From the NCBI RefSeq assembly GCF_963676485.1, contig NZ_OY781114.1, positions 3,860,501 through 3,924,500 of the forward strand: a stretch of 64,000 nt of DNA, read 5' to 3'. Numbering within the stretch: the stretch's first letter is position 1; every line of letters begins with the position of its first letter. The notes below the pieces were generated by a model that did not search any database, had not been told where the DNA came from, and saw nothing but the letters and a program-made list of their open reading frames with translations. Source of the stretch: an uncultured Cohaesibacter sp. (GTDB lineage: Bacteria; Pseudomonadota; Alphaproteobacteria; Rhizobiales; Cohaesibacteraceae). Position numbers and translations under genes: made by a program. Shown here in pieces: positions 18,466 through 28,020 of the stretch.

Positions 18466-19326
18466 CTATAGAGCAACCTTGGTTAGGTTGGCGACATGAT
18501 CGCGCATGCGCGCTTGCAAATGTGCGATTGCGTCATCAGGCTTCGCGGTAAAAGCGATATCGTCCCATGCCGTTACTCGACGTATGAAGCGAAGGCTGTT
18601 GGTCATGATTAGGCCATCAGCCTTTTTTACATCGTCTGGCATGAGCGTCGCTTCAGATGCTTTAAAACCCCATTGCGGTGCAAGTGCCAGTATCTGTTGG
18701 CGCAAAATGCCGGGCAGGACACCATCGGAGACAGGCGGTGTTATCAGGTGATTGCCGTGAAGGGCAAAGAGGTTGCCGATGGTGCTGCAGGCAATTCTCC
18801 CTTCCGTGTTGAGCATAAGTGCATCGCTGGCACCGGCCTGTTCGGCCTGTTGGGCTGCCATGATATTGTCTAGATAATTGTTGCTCTTGATGCTGGCGGT
18901 GATGGAATGCGCATTGCGTCTGATGGAGCTGGTGGCAAGGGTCATGTCTTGAAAGGCAAGACCATCAGGCAAGGGCGCGAGTGTTGCCAGCAGCGTTGGC
19001 TGAGCCTTGGCCGGGGGTAGAAGTCCGCGTCCACCGCTGCCGCGAGAAACCGCGATCCGCAAAATGGTGTTGGCATCGCCAGACAAGGCTGCGAGCTGCG
19101 TTACGGTTTCATCCAGCAGCACATGGTCCAAGAGCAGCCCCAGACGTTTGGCGCTTTGGGTAAGGCGCGTTCTATGCTCTGGCCACCACAGGGGCGTGCC
19201 CTGCAAGACGGGCAAGGTTTCAAACAGTCCATCCCCTAAAAGAAAGCCACGATCAGACGCGGGAAGCCTGACGTGATCGCACGCTTCATCGCGAAAGAGG
19301 GTGCCGTTCAGCATTGTTGCTTTCAT
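18466..19326 (-). CDS. pabC: Aminotransferase class IV, probable aminodeoxychorismate lyase
   Basis: A 286-residue PLP enzyme of fold type IV. The PLP lysine is about K147 in SIKSNNYLDN, and the glutamate motif is TEGRIACSTIGNLF. The family includes aminodeoxychorismate lyase (PabC), D-amino-acid and branched-chain aminotransferases. Placement directly after pabB and pabA strongly favours PabC, which releases pyruvate from aminodeoxychorismate to give p-aminobenzoate. Two starts are possible: an ATG directly abutting the pabA stop (19353) and the ATG at 19326 with GAGGGG upstream; I prefer the latter. Confidence 0.85.
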   Translation of the reverse strand: MKATMLNGTLFRDEACDHVRLPASDRGFLLGDGLFETLPVLQGTPLWWPEHRTRLTQSAKRLGLLLDHVLLDETVTQLAALSGDANTILRIAVSRGSGGRGLLPPAKAQPTLLATLAPLPDGLAFQDMTLATSSIRRNAHSITASIKSNNYLDNIMAAQQAEQAGASDALMLNTEGRIACSTIGNLFALHGNHLITPPVSDGVLPGILRQQILALAPQWGFKASEATLMPDDVKKADGLIMTNSLRFIRRVTAWDDIAFTAKPDDAIAHLQARMRDHVANLTKVAL

Positions 19327-19353
19327 GATTGAGCCCCTCTTGGTAGATCCCAT

Positions 19354-19926
19354 TTATGCATGCGCATCGTCCAGAAAATTCTTGAGCAGAGCGTGGCCGC
19401 TGTCTGTGAGGATCGATTCCGGGTGAAACTGCAAACCGATTGTCGGATGGCGCGCGTGTTTCAGAGCCATGACTTCCCCATCCTCGGACCATGCGGTCGC
19501 AATAAGGTCGGAGGGGACAGGGTAGGGCGAGACAACCAGAGAATGGTAGCGGGCCACCTTGAGCGGGGAAGGAATGTTGCGGAATATGCCTGTCTCGTCG
19601 TGCCTGATCTGGCTTGCACGTCCATGCATCGGCTTTTGGGCAAGGGTGATCTCTGCGCCAAAGGCATAGCCGATTGCCTGATGGCCCAGACAGATGCCGA
19701 GAATGGGAATGCGGCCGGAAAAATGTCGGATCAACTCGATCATGATGCCTGCATCTTCGGGGCGTCCGGGGCCGGGCGAGAGCAGTATGGCGTCCGGATC
19801 AAGCCGAGCGATGTCGTCTATGTCCAGCGCGTCGTTGCGATAGACGGCGACGGGCTTTCCCAACTCCTCGCAATAGCGGGCAAGGTTGAAGACGAAAGAA
19901 TCGTAATTGTCGAGGATGAGAATCAC
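19354..19926 (-). CDS. pabA: Aminodeoxychorismate synthase glutaminase subunit
   Basis: A 190-residue class I glutamine amidotransferase. The nucleophile is Cys79 in GICLGHQ, and the His-Glu pair is in FHPESI (about 168-170). It supplies ammonia to PabB. TrpG has the same fold, but the start overlaps the pabB stop by four bases and PabB carries the PABA-type lysine, so PabA is the better name. In some bacteria one subunit serves both PABA and tryptophan synthesis. The enzyme is cytoplasmic and belongs to the folate pathway. Confidence 0.9.
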   Translation of the reverse strand: MILILDNYDSFVFNLARYCEELGKPVAVYRNDALDIDDIARLDPDAILLSPGPGRPEDAGIMIELIRHFSGRIPILGICLGHQAIGYAFGAEITLAQKPMHGRASQIRHDETGIFRNIPSPLKVARYHSLVVSPYPVPSDLIATAWSEDGEVMALKHARHPTIGLQFHPESILTDSGHALLKNFLDDAHA

Positions 19927-21455
19927 TGCCGCCTCCCACCCTTTTTCGTGGGGGAATGGGCCAGCGTTTCGCGCTCGGCTTCAATCGATGTGCCAAAAGC
20001 CGTGAAGAGCGCCGAAGCCTTGTGGAGGCATTCTTCATACTCCTCAGCCGGATCAGACAGAATGGTTATGCCTCCGCCAACATTGAAATGTGCCATGCCA
20101 TCTTTGAAGGTGACGGTGCGAATGGCGATGTTGGTGTCCATAGTGCCGTCAAATCCGAGATATCCAATGCAGCCGCAATAGGCCCCACGCGGCAGGTCTT
20201 CCAGTTCACTGATGATTTCCATGGCACGGATCTTGGGCGCGCCGGTAATGGAGCCGCCGGGAAAGGACGCGCCGAGCAAGGCCACAGCTCCGTTGGGGGC
20301 TTTCAGTTTGCCCTTTACGGTGGATACCAGATGATGCACGCGGGCGTAGCTCTCAAGCGCACAGAGATCAGGCACCTTGATGCTACCCGGTTCACACACA
20401 CGGGAGAGATCGTTGCGCATGAGATCGGTAATCATGATATTCTCGGCGCGGTCTTTCTCGCTGTTAAGCAGGTTTTCGGCATGGGCCTTGTCTTGCTCCG
20501 GATTGCACAGGTTACGTGGGGCGGTTCCCTTGATCGGGCGGGTCTCCACATTGCCGGACACATCAAGCGTGATGAACCGCTCGGGCGAGCTGGAGGCAAT
20601 CACATGGTCTGGAAAAGCCAGATAGGCTGCGAAGGGAGCGGCGTTATGCGCGCGCATAGCCCGATAATAGGCCAATGGTGTAGAGGCTTGATCCTCCGGC
20701 ATTGGCGCGGAGAAACGCTGCGTGATGTTGGCCTGAAAAATATCCCCCTGCCGGATATAGTCCCGCGTCTTGGCGATTGAGTGCTCGAAGGTCGTGCGGG
20801 AGACATCGGACCGCCATCCGAGAATGGGAGAGGGCGGTGTTGGTTTGGATGAAGGGTCAGGCTGTGTTTTGCTCGCCGCACTGAGTTGATTGCAAAACCA
20901 GTCCAGGCGCTCCTTTGCATGTCGGGCGCGTTCGCTCTCTTGAATGTTCCAGCCTGAGGAGAAGACATAGGCGCGTTCGGTGGGAGCATTTTTATGCCCT
21001 GTTTGGGGCGCAAAATGGTCAACAGCCAGCACAAGATCATAAAAGGGCAGGCAAATCTCGTCGAGAGCCTCGTCTTCGCGTGATGTGCGTGGCAAGGCTT
21101 CGAGAAGCCGGCCTGCTTCATAGGAGAGATAACCCAATACCCCACCCTGAAAAGGGGGCAATCCAACGCCTGCGGACTGCAAGGCATGGTCTTGCAGCTT
21201 CTTGTTCAGCGCGATGAATGGCGGATCGCCAAGCGGGGTATCATGCCAATAGGCAGTACCGTCCGACACCCTGAAAAGGGCAAAAGGCGAAAAAGCGAGA
21301 AAGGAATAGCGGCCAAGGGCGGGGGACCGGGCCGCACTATCCAGATATGCCAGATATGGCTGGCTGCTCAATGCGGGGAGCAAGCTGGCCGGATCGGTAA
21401 AGGGAACCTCCCGGACGAGTGGAACAGGGGTTTTCTTAGCGAAAATGCCGACCAT
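19923..21455 (-). CDS. pabB: Aminodeoxychorismate synthase component I
   Basis: A 510-residue chorismate-binding enzyme. It aminates chorismate to 4-amino-4-deoxychorismate, the first committed step to p-aminobenzoate. The motif TRPIKGTAPR (about 305-312) contains the lysine typical of PabB, where anthranilate synthase has alanine. Further motifs are IMITDLMRNDLSRVC and FPGGSITGAPKIRAMEI. The N-terminal lobe matches the anthranilate-synthase-I N-domain. pabA overlaps its end, and an ArsR gene ends 42 bases upstream on the same strand. Confidence 0.92.
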   Translation of the reverse strand: MVGIFAKKTPVPLVREVPFTDPASLLPALSSQPYLAYLDSAARSPALGRYSFLAFSPFALFRVSDGTAYWHDTPLGDPPFIALNKKLQDHALQSAGVGLPPFQGGVLGYLSYEAGRLLEALPRTSREDEALDEICLPFYDLVLAVDHFAPQTGHKNAPTERAYVFSSGWNIQESERARHAKERLDWFCNQLSAASKTQPDPSSKPTPPSPILGWRSDVSRTTFEHSIAKTRDYIRQGDIFQANITQRFSAPMPEDQASTPLAYYRAMRAHNAAPFAAYLAFPDHVIASSSPERFITLDVSGNVETRPIKGTAPRNLCNPEQDKAHAENLLNSEKDRAENIMITDLMRNDLSRVCEPGSIKVPDLCALESYARVHHLVSTVKGKLKAPNGAVALLGASFPGGSITGAPKIRAMEIISELEDLPRGAYCGCIGYLGFDGTMDTNIAIRTVTFKDGMAHFNVGGGITILSDPAEEYEECLHKASALFTAFGTSIEAERETLAHSPTKKGGRRQ

Positions 21456-21497
21456 GTCTATTCTCGGGAGTCTCTTGAGATAGGGAGCCGCCGGACC

Positions 21498-21794
21498 TTA
21501 GGCTTTGCAGAAATTCTTGTGCAAGACAACGAGCACTTCTTCCACGATCGGACTGGCCAGCGAATAGTAGATTGTCGTGCCATCACGGCGGGTGGAGACA
21601 ATATTCTGCGCTCGCATTAGCGCCATATGCTGGGATACGGTTGTCATGCGTAGGCCGGTTTTCTCGGCCAGCGTCCCGACATTCTGCTCGCCCTCAATCA
21701 GTTGACAGAGAATGAGCAGGCGGGGACCTGATGCCAGTAGTTTCAGGAAGCCTGCTGCTTCTTCAGAATTCTGTTCTAGTTCTTGTATTTTCAT
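21498..21794 (-). CDS. ArsR-family regulator of the SqrR/BigR/HlyU persulfide-sensor type
   Basis: A 98-residue winged-helix repressor. The DNA-recognition helix lies in VGTLAEKTGLRMTTVSQHMALMRAQ and the wing in RRDGTTIYYSLASP. It has cysteines at 30 (LLILCQL) and 96 (KNFCKA), 66 residues apart. This is the spacing of the two cysteines that form a sulfur bridge in SqrR and BigR, and no typical metal motif (CxCxxC) is present. I therefore infer reactive-sulfur sensing. The gene reads toward pabB, 42 bases away, with no terminator between. Family assignment is firm; the signal is inferred. Confidence 0.9.
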   Translation of the reverse strand: MKIQELEQNSEEAAGFLKLLASGPRLLILCQLIEGEQNVGTLAEKTGLRMTTVSQHMALMRAQNIVSTRRDGTTIYYSLASPIVEEVLVVLHKNFCKA

Positions 21795-22434
21795 TGTTTG
21801 TAGCCAGTTGATTTTTTGTCCGAAGCTTTCATCAAGCCGGACTCTTGCATTTGAGGGCTTAAATATATCGGACGTCTTCTTGTGAAACCCGATCAGGAAA
21901 GCTTTTGATCAGCGTGCGGAGTGTTTTGAAAAGCACTATACCTATTGTTCAACGAGAGTGAAGCATTTTTGCTTCATATTCTAGGTGCTTTCAGATGAAA
22001 ATTGCAAATCATTCTCAAATTCGGATTTTGGTGCGCTTGGCAGTTGACCAATGCGGAGGTGTATTGAAACGAAAGATTCCGAAAATTCGATTGCCTTTGT
22101 GGTATGGGCATTCTTGTCTGTGTCGGAAAGTCGGCTATAAAACCACCATAATTCGCAAAAAGAGCGGTTGACGTGGCATGGCAATTTGGCCATTGTGGCC
22201 GCATGAAAACGGATCATCTCACCAACTGCTGCATTATTGGTTTGATTATTATCCACTAGCACCTTTGCTGGCTGGAGCCGTTTCGCTCATCCCTTGAAAA
22301 TATGAAACGATTTCCGGCCAACGGCGAATGTGCTGTTGCGCGAGGGTATGGCCCCATTTTTTTGAAATGGTTGTCCTTGCGTTTTGTATTTTTGATTGGC
22401 TGCCGGAGGCGGCAATAAAATTGGGAATGGGTCA
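21795..22434. other. 640-base intergenic region, arsR / cysS
   Basis: No believable gene. It contains an inverted repeat TGAAGCA-TTTT-TGCTTCA at 21959-21976, a looser one AGTGTTTTGAAAAGCACT at 21920-21937, and a small hairpin TGCCG-gagg-CGGCA at 22401-22414 just before cysS. It must hold promoters for both divergent genes. The length is unusual for this compact window. Confidence 0.4.
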
Positions 22435-23835
22435 ATGACCGAACATGCTGAACAGATTCAGTTGATGCTTTACAATACGCTCACCAAACAGAAAGAGGCG
22501 TTCTCACCGCTCGATCCTGATAATGTTCGCATGTATGTCTGCGGACCGACGGTTTATGACACGGCGCATATCGGCAACGCTCGCCCGGTTGTGGTGTTCG
22601 ACATGCTGTTTCGTTTGTTGCGCCATGTTTATGGGCCTGAGCATGTGACCTATGTGCGCAACATCACTGATGTCGATGACAAGATCAATGCACGTGCCGC
22701 GGATAGAGGCATTTCCATTCGTGAGCTGACGGATGAAACAACCGCGCTTTACCATGCGGATATGGATGCCCTTGGTGCGATGCGGCCAACCATCGAGCCA
22801 CGGGCGACTGAGCATATCGAGGATATGCTGCGCATGATCGGCACCCTTATTGAAAAGGGGCATGCCTATGCAGCAGAAGGGCATGTTCTCTTCGCGGTGG
22901 ACAGCATGGATGACTATGGCCAACTTTCCGGTCGCTCGATCGATGATATGATCGCCGGTGCGCGCGTTGAGGTGGCTCCATACAAGCGCAATCCGATGGA
23001 TTTTGTGCTCTGGAAACCCTCCAAGGAAGGCGAGCCGAGCTGGCCGAGCCCTTGGGGCGAGGGGCGTCCGGGCTGGCATATCGAATGCTCGGCCATGAGC
23101 GAGAAGCATCTGGGCGAGGTGTTTGACATCCATGGCGGTGGCATCGACCTTACATTCCCGCACCACGAAAACGAGATCGCACAGTCCCGCTGCGCCCATG
23201 GCAACGAGGCGATGGCCAAGGTCTGGATGCATAACGGCTTCGTGCAGGTTGAGGGCGAGAAGATGTCCAAGTCTCTGGGCAACTTCACCACGGTGCATGA
23301 TCTGATCGACAAATATCCCGGTGAGGCGATCCGTCTTGCGTTGCTGACAACCCATTACACCAAGCCGTTCAACTGGACTGCCGAAGGGGTGAAGGAAGCC
23401 AAGCGTATGCTGGACCAGTGGTATGCCCTGACGGCTGACGTGGAGGCCAGCGAGCCTGATGCGGCCGTCGTTGCGGCTCTTTCGGATGACCTTAATACGC
23501 CCAAAGCCATTGCAGAGCTGCATGGTTTGCGGTCCAAGGCAGCGCAGGGCGACAAGGGGGCTGCAGCAGCTTTGAAAGCGACCTTGCAGCAGTTGATCGG
23601 TGTGCTCGGACAGGACCCTAAAGCATGGGCAGACTGGCGACCGGCTGCTGCGGGCGACATTGACGAAGCGGCCATCCAGGCTCTGGTCGATGAACGATTG
23701 GACGCACGCAACAATAAGGATTTTGCCAAGTCAGACGCGTTGCGCGACAAGCTGACAGCGATGGGTGTCGTGCTTAAGGATAGCAAGAACAAGGAAACGG
23801 GTACGTTTGAAACAACCTGGAGCCTTGAAGGCTAG
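22435..23835 (+). CDS. cysS: Cysteine-tRNA ligase
   Basis: A 466-residue class I aminoacyl-tRNA synthetase. A zinc-ligand cysteine stands at about 36 (CGPTVYD), HIGN at 45-48, and KMSKS at about 276 ([10 protein letters not shown]). Other family features are [19 protein letters not shown] and WHIECSAM. I chose the ATG at 22435, which puts the conserved LYNTLT segment near the N-terminus; an upstream in-frame start would add a glycine-rich tail without support. A clear terminator follows at 23846, so it is probably transcribed alone. Confidence 0.97.
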   Translation: MTEHAEQIQLMLYNTLTKQKEAFSPLDPDNVRMYVCGPTVYDTAHIGNARPVVVFDMLFRLLRHVYGPEHVTYVRNITDVDDKINARAADRGISIRELTDETTALYHADMDALGAMRPTIEPRATEHIEDMLRMIGTLIEKGHAYAAEGHVLFAVDSMDDYGQLSGRSIDDMIAGARVEVAPYKRNPMDFVLWKPSKEGEPSWPSPWGEGRPGWHIECSAMSEKHLGEVFDIHGGGIDLTFPHHENEIAQSRCAHGNEAMAKVWMHNGFVQVEGEKMSKSLGNFTTVHDLIDKYPGEAIRLALLTTHYTKPFNWTAEGVKEAKRMLDQWYALTADVEASEPDAAVVAALSDDLNTPKAIAELHGLRSKAAQGDKGAAAALKATLQQLIGVLGQDPKAWADWRPAAAGDIDEAAIQALVDERLDARNNKDFAKSDALRDKLTAMGVVLKDSKNKETGTFETTWSLEG

Positions 23836-23845
23836 ATGAAATATG

Positions 23846-23872
23846 GCGGGGCTTTATCAGCCCCGCTTTTTT
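23846..23872 (+). terminator. Terminator after cysS
   Basis: GCGGGGCT (23846-23853) pairs with AGCCCCGC (23859-23866), followed by TTTTTT. Confidence 0.92.
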
Positions 23873-23924
23873 AGACCGGGCAAGCAACTGCCCAATTCCA
23901 TTCTTTTCATTCAGGACCAGACAC

Positions 23925-25511
23925 ATGACCAAAGATCGTCTTTATCTGTTCGATACCACCTTGCGCGATGGCGCGCAGACCAACGGCCTCGATTTCAGCG
24001 TAGAAGACAAGATTCTCATTGCCGGCATCCTGGATGATCTGGGTGTGGATTATGTCGAGGGGGGCTATCCGGGTGCCAACCCGACCGATGATGCTTTCTT
24101 TTCCGAGAAGCGGACCAAAAAGGCTGCCTTTACCGCATTCGGAATGACCAAGCGGGCCGGGCGCTCCGTGGAGAATGACCCCGGAGTACAAGCCTTGCTC
24201 AATGCCGCTTCGGATGCGATCTGCTTTGTCGCCAAATCATGGGACTATCACGTGGATGTGGCGCTTGGGTGCACCAACGAGGAAAATCTTGAAGGGATTT
24301 CCGCCTCCGTTAAGGCGGCCAATGCGGCTGGCAAGGTTGCCATGGTCGATTGCGAGCATTTCTTTGACGGCTACAAGGCCAATCGAGCCTATGCGCTGGA
24401 TTGTGTCAAGACAGCCTATGAGGCTGGTGCGCGCTGGGTGGTTTTGTGTGACACCAATGGAGGCACTTTGCCTCATGAGGTGACCGAGATTGTCACGGAT
24501 GTGCTGACACAGGTTCCCGGCTCGCATATCGGTATCCATGCGCATAATGACACCGATCAGGCCGTTGCCAATTCGCTGGCGGCGGTGCGGGCTGGTGTGC
24601 GACAGATTCAGGGCACGCTCAATGGAATAGGCGAACGTTGCGGTAATGCCAATCTGATCACGCTGATCCCGACATTGATGCTGAAAGAGGAATTCGTCAA
24701 TCAGTTCGAACTTGGCGTGCCTGATGAAAAGCTTTCTGAGCTGACAAGCATTTCACGCGGCTTTGATGAATTGCTGAACAAGGCTCCGGATCGCCACAGT
24801 CCTTATGTGGGGGCCAGTGCCTTTGCGACCAAGGCGGGCATTCATGCATCCGCGATTTTGAAAGATCCTCAAACCTATGAGCATGTAGATCCTGCTCTGG
24901 TGGGCAATCAACGCAAAGTGCTGGTTTCCAATCAGGCAGGCATGTCCAACCTGATTGACGAGCTCAAGCGCATGGGGCTGGAGGTGGAGAAATCCGACCC
25001 GCGCCTTGTGGACCTGCTTTCCATCGTCAAGGAACGTGAAGCACACGGCTATGCCTATGAAGGGGCGAGTGCCTCGCTCGAACTTTTGGCGCGCAGGCAT
25101 CTGGGCTCGGTGCCGGAATATTTCAAGATTGAGAGCTTCCGCGTGATGGTGGAGCGGCGCCACAATGCCAATGGTGATCTGGTGACGCTCTCCGAAGCGG
25201 TGGTCAAGCTCTGGCTGGATGGTGAAAAACTGATGTCCGTGGCCGAGGCAACCGGTCCGGTCAATGCGCTCGATCTGGCTTTGCGCAAGGATCTTGGACG
25301 CCTGCAGGGCAAAATAGACGATCTGGAATTGGTGGACTATAAGGTGCGTATCCTCAATGGCGGCACCGACGCTATAACCCGCGTTTTGATCGAAAGCCGA
25401 GATGGCGCTGGTCATCGGTGGTTTACAGTCGGTGTTTCGGAGAATATTGTCGACGCTTCCTTCCAGGCATTGTTGGATTCCATTACCTTCAAGCTTCTCA
25501 AATATTCCTGA
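23925..25511 (+). CDS. cimA: (R)-citramalate synthase
   Basis: A 528-residue enzyme of the alpha-isopropylmalate/homocitrate synthase family. The catalytic barrel begins with LFDTTLRDGAQTNG, and HAHNDTDQAVANS carries metal-binding histidines. The C-terminal LeuA-type regulatory domain covers roughly residues 390-528. The CimA type condenses pyruvate and acetyl-CoA to citramalate, giving a threonine-independent route to 2-oxobutyrate and isoleucine. The DGAQTNG variant and the SWDYHV and VDCEHFFDGYKANR segments mark CimA rather than LeuA. The regulatory domain suggests feedback by isoleucine or leucine. Confidence 0.93.
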   Translation: MTKDRLYLFDTTLRDGAQTNGLDFSVEDKILIAGILDDLGVDYVEGGYPGANPTDDAFFSEKRTKKAAFTAFGMTKRAGRSVENDPGVQALLNAASDAICFVAKSWDYHVDVALGCTNEENLEGISASVKAANAAGKVAMVDCEHFFDGYKANRAYALDCVKTAYEAGARWVVLCDTNGGTLPHEVTEIVTDVLTQVPGSHIGIHAHNDTDQAVANSLAAVRAGVRQIQGTLNGIGERCGNANLITLIPTLMLKEEFVNQFELGVPDEKLSELTSISRGFDELLNKAPDRHSPYVGASAFATKAGIHASAILKDPQTYEHVDPALVGNQRKVLVSNQAGMSNLIDELKRMGLEVEKSDPRLVDLLSIVKEREAHGYAYEGASASLELLARRHLGSVPEYFKIESFRVMVERRHNANGDLVTLSEAVVKLWLDGEKLMSVAEATGPVNALDLALRKDLGRLQGKIDDLELVDYKVRILNGGTDAITRVLIESRDGAGHRWFTVGVSENIVDASFQALLDSITFKLLKYS

Positions 25512-25564
25512 TCACGAGCCCCGATAGCTGTTTCTTGTTCTTCGGGCACGAAAACTGAGGTCCT

Positions 25565-26536
25565 ATGAGCCAGATGCGCAATAAAGCAGGGGGCGTTTCG
25601 CCCGCTTCCGGAGAAGAATTGTCCTCAGAGCAAGTAAGCAAAGATACCCAGATCGGGCTTTTCATGGCTTTGGGTGCGTATGGCTCGTGGGGTATTTTTC
25701 CGCTTTACTTCTCGATGCTGGCCCATGTGCCAGCCCTTGAGGTGGTAGCGCATCGTATCACATGGTCTCTGGTTCTTATGACCGCGTGGTTTCTCCTGCG
25801 CAGGCGCTGGCGTGAAGTCTGGCCGGTTCTCAAACAGCCGCGTGTGTTTGGTGTGCTCATCGCAACCGGTCTGCTTGTGAGTGGCAACTGGCTTACCTAT
25901 GTCTGGGCCGTCACCCACGGGCAGGCGACAGAGGCCAGCCTTGGCTATTTCATCGTGCCGATGGTCAATGTGGCAACCGGGTATCTGCTTCTGTCCGAGC
26001 GCCTTTCCCGCTTGCAGATTGTGGCGATATGCCTTGCGGTGCTGTCCATCCTGCTGCAAATGGTCCTGCTGGGGACTGTGCCGGTGGTATCGCTGCTTCT
26101 GGCTCTGACATTTGGCGCCTATGGCTATTTGCGTAAGATCGTGCCCGTGGGGGCCAATCTTGGGCTGCTTGTGGAGTTGATCGCGATCACGCCCATAGCC
26201 GTTGGCTATATTCTCTATTTGCAGGCAAGTGGCGTGGGGCACTTTGCGCTATCGGACAAGACCACGATATTGCTGCTTGTTTTCACCGGCTTGCTCACGT
26301 CCATGCCGCTGATATGGTTTTCCGGCGCGGCCAAGCGACTGAATATGACAACCATCGGCATCATGCAGTATCTCAATCCTTCGATGCAGTTTCTGATTGC
26401 TGTTTTCGTCCTCAAGGAAAGCATTACCATGAGCAAGCTAGCGACCTTTGCCCTTATTTGGCTGTCGGTTGCCGTCTATTCCTATGATGCGCTTGCCAAA
26501 CGGCGGCAAAACCGGTCGAAATCAAAATCAGCGTGA
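25565..26536 (+). CDS. rarD: RarD-type EamA family transporter
   Basis: A 323-residue inner-membrane protein with about ten hydrophobic helices. The RarD subfamily is indicated by GAYGSWGIFPLYFSML, HRITWSL, NWLTYVWAV, SLGYFIVPMVNV and the C-terminal MTTIGIMQYLNPSMQFLIAVFVLKE. RarD was named from a chloramphenicol phenotype, but its substrate is not settled. The N-terminal 30 residues are a polar cytoplasmic extension. It follows cimA by 53 bases and could be cotranscribed with it, which may hint at amino-acid or keto-acid export. Confidence 0.92.
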   Translation: MSQMRNKAGGVSPASGEELSSEQVSKDTQIGLFMALGAYGSWGIFPLYFSMLAHVPALEVVAHRITWSLVLMTAWFLLRRRWREVWPVLKQPRVFGVLIATGLLVSGNWLTYVWAVTHGQATEASLGYFIVPMVNVATGYLLLSERLSRLQIVAICLAVLSILLQMVLLGTVPVVSLLLALTFGAYGYLRKIVPVGANLGLLVELIAITPIAVGYILYLQASGVGHFALSDKTTILLLVFTGLLTSMPLIWFSGAAKRLNMTTIGIMQYLNPSMQFLIAVFVLKESITMSKLATFALIWLSVAVYSYDALAKRRQNRSKSKSA

Positions 26537-26545
26537 GCGGTCGGA

Positions 26546-27010
26546 TCACTCTTTTCCGGGGGTGATAAGCAGCCAGATGGCGGCTGCAAACAGACCGAGG
26601 CCAGCAATCCGGCGCCAATCGATCGGTGTGGCCGATTGTCCGGTGAGGCCCAGATAGTCGGCGAGCAGACCGCCTGCCATTTGTCCAAAGACAATGAGTG
26701 CGACAGCACCAGCCGGATTGACCTTGGCAAAGGCGAAGGCAGAACCGGTGACGATGATAACACCGGCAAGGCCACCCAGAATCATTTGCAAGATGCGATG
26801 CCACCCCAGAGGCGCAGGTGTCAATTGCCCCGAATAGGTGAAAAGCGCCAGAAGCGAAATGGCGATCAGTCCACCCGCAACATACATGACCAGACCAGTG
26901 CTTGCCGCATTGTCCGCCAAGCTGATGCGGGCTGCCAGAATGGCCTGAAAGGAAATGACGCAGCCGACGATCAAAGCGACCAGCGCACCTAGGGTTGCAG
27001 GTTGATTCAT
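26546..27010 (-). CDS. DMT family transporter, YdcZ/DUF606 type
   Basis: A 154-residue membrane protein with about five hydrophobic helices, matching the half-size YdcZ (DUF606) branch of the drug/metabolite transporter superfamily. Typical segments are the N-terminal ALVALIVGCVISFQAILAARIS and VALIVFGQMAGGLLADYLGL. Such half-size proteins usually work as dimers or pairs; no second copy is adjacent. I chose the ATG at 27010 because the first helix then begins close to the N-terminus. It is convergent with rarD, only nine bases away. Confidence 0.85.
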   Translation of the reverse strand: MNQPATLGALVALIVGCVISFQAILAARISLADNAASTGLVMYVAGGLIAISLLALFTYSGQLTPAPLGWHRILQMILGGLAGVIIVTGSAFAFAKVNPAGAVALIVFGQMAGGLLADYLGLTGQSATPIDWRRIAGLGLFAAAIWLLITPGKE

Positions 27011-27135
27011 GAAGCCATCCGGGCAGACAGGGCTGCCAATATCTGTTGAAGTTGCAAATTGCGCGCGGATGGTATGGTATCGCTGCCGATATCGCAACGC
27101 GATGTGTGGATAGAATCCCGGGTTATTGTCAAGCG

Positions 27136-27747
27136 CTAAAGAGCATTGAGAGTGCTGCTCTGGCTGGTGCCGGAGAGCTCGTCTTCGGGGATGCTGGCGA
27201 GCGCCTCGCGCAGCATGGGCACGATCTGGTCGGTGGTCTGCGCGGTCAAGAAGGTGATGCCCATACCCTGACGGAAAAAGGCCTCGTCTTCCATATGATC
27301 AAACAAACGAGCCAGAGGATCCCAGAAGCCATCAATGTTGGCCAATAAAATCGGCTTTTTATGTTGGCCCAATTGTGCCCAGGTGAGCATTTCGACGACT
27401 TCTTCCAAGGTTCCGATGCCACCGGGTAAAGCCACAAAGGCTTGAGCTGCATCAAACATCTTGCGTTTTCTTTCGTGCATGTCCTGAGTGACGATCAAAT
27501 CTTGCACGCTGTCCAGCATGACTTCGCGTTCTTGGAGAAACTCTGGAATGATGCCGGTGACATTGCCCCCGTTGTCGAGGACACTCTTGGCCAAAATGCC
27601 CATGAGACCGACCGCGCCACCGCCATAAACAAGCCTTATGCCTGCTTTGGCCATCTCTACGCCAAGCGCACGCGCTGCCTCGGCATAGACAGGTGACTTG
27701 CCGCTTCCTGAGCCGCAATAAACGCAAATATTTTGTAATTTCGACAT
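27136..27747 (-). CDS. LOG family protein (TIGR00730)
   Basis: A 203-residue cytoplasmic protein with a Rossmann-like fold and the LOG signature PGGIGTLEE, preceded by VYGGGAVGLMG and HERKRKMFD. LOG proteins split nucleoside 5'-monophosphates, releasing ribose 5-phosphate; plant members activate cytokinins, and bacterial ones may act in nucleotide turnover. In bacteria the older annotation as lysine decarboxylase is wrong. It stands alone between a transporter and the LysM gene. The ATG at 27747 gives the standard N-terminus (ICVYCGSGSG). Confidence 0.92.
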   Translation of the reverse strand: MSKLQNICVYCGSGSGKSPVYAEAARALGVEMAKAGIRLVYGGGAVGLMGILAKSVLDNGGNVTGIIPEFLQEREVMLDSVQDLIVTQDMHERKRKMFDAAQAFVALPGGIGTLEEVVEMLTWAQLGQHKKPILLANIDGFWDPLARLFDHMEDEAFFRQGMGITFLTAQTTDQIVPMLREALASIPEDELSGTSQSSTLNAL

Positions 27748-28020
27748 GCATGCTGTGTGGCATTCATGTCTGCTCCGGTCAAGCCGGTTGTTGCAAATAG
27801 TGCGCTAGTCTTGTCCAGGTGTTAAAAAAAGGTTAGGAATTGGCTTGAAGGTTCAAGTCTCTATCGTTTTTGGCGACTCGTTGAGCATTCGGGTGCTTTA
27901 TGCCTCCTCTGGTTATGTGGAGAAGGCGCAGAACGGCGTGGGAATTGTCGATCCGATGTCCGTTTTTGGTGTTCATTGTGGCATTGCCGCTGATCGGCAC
28001 AACTGAAGTGTGATTGTAGG

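Noticed and set aside
21981-22262. 93-codon minus-strand open frame in the arsR-cysS gap
   Set aside because: No ribosome binding site, odd composition and no recognisable motif.
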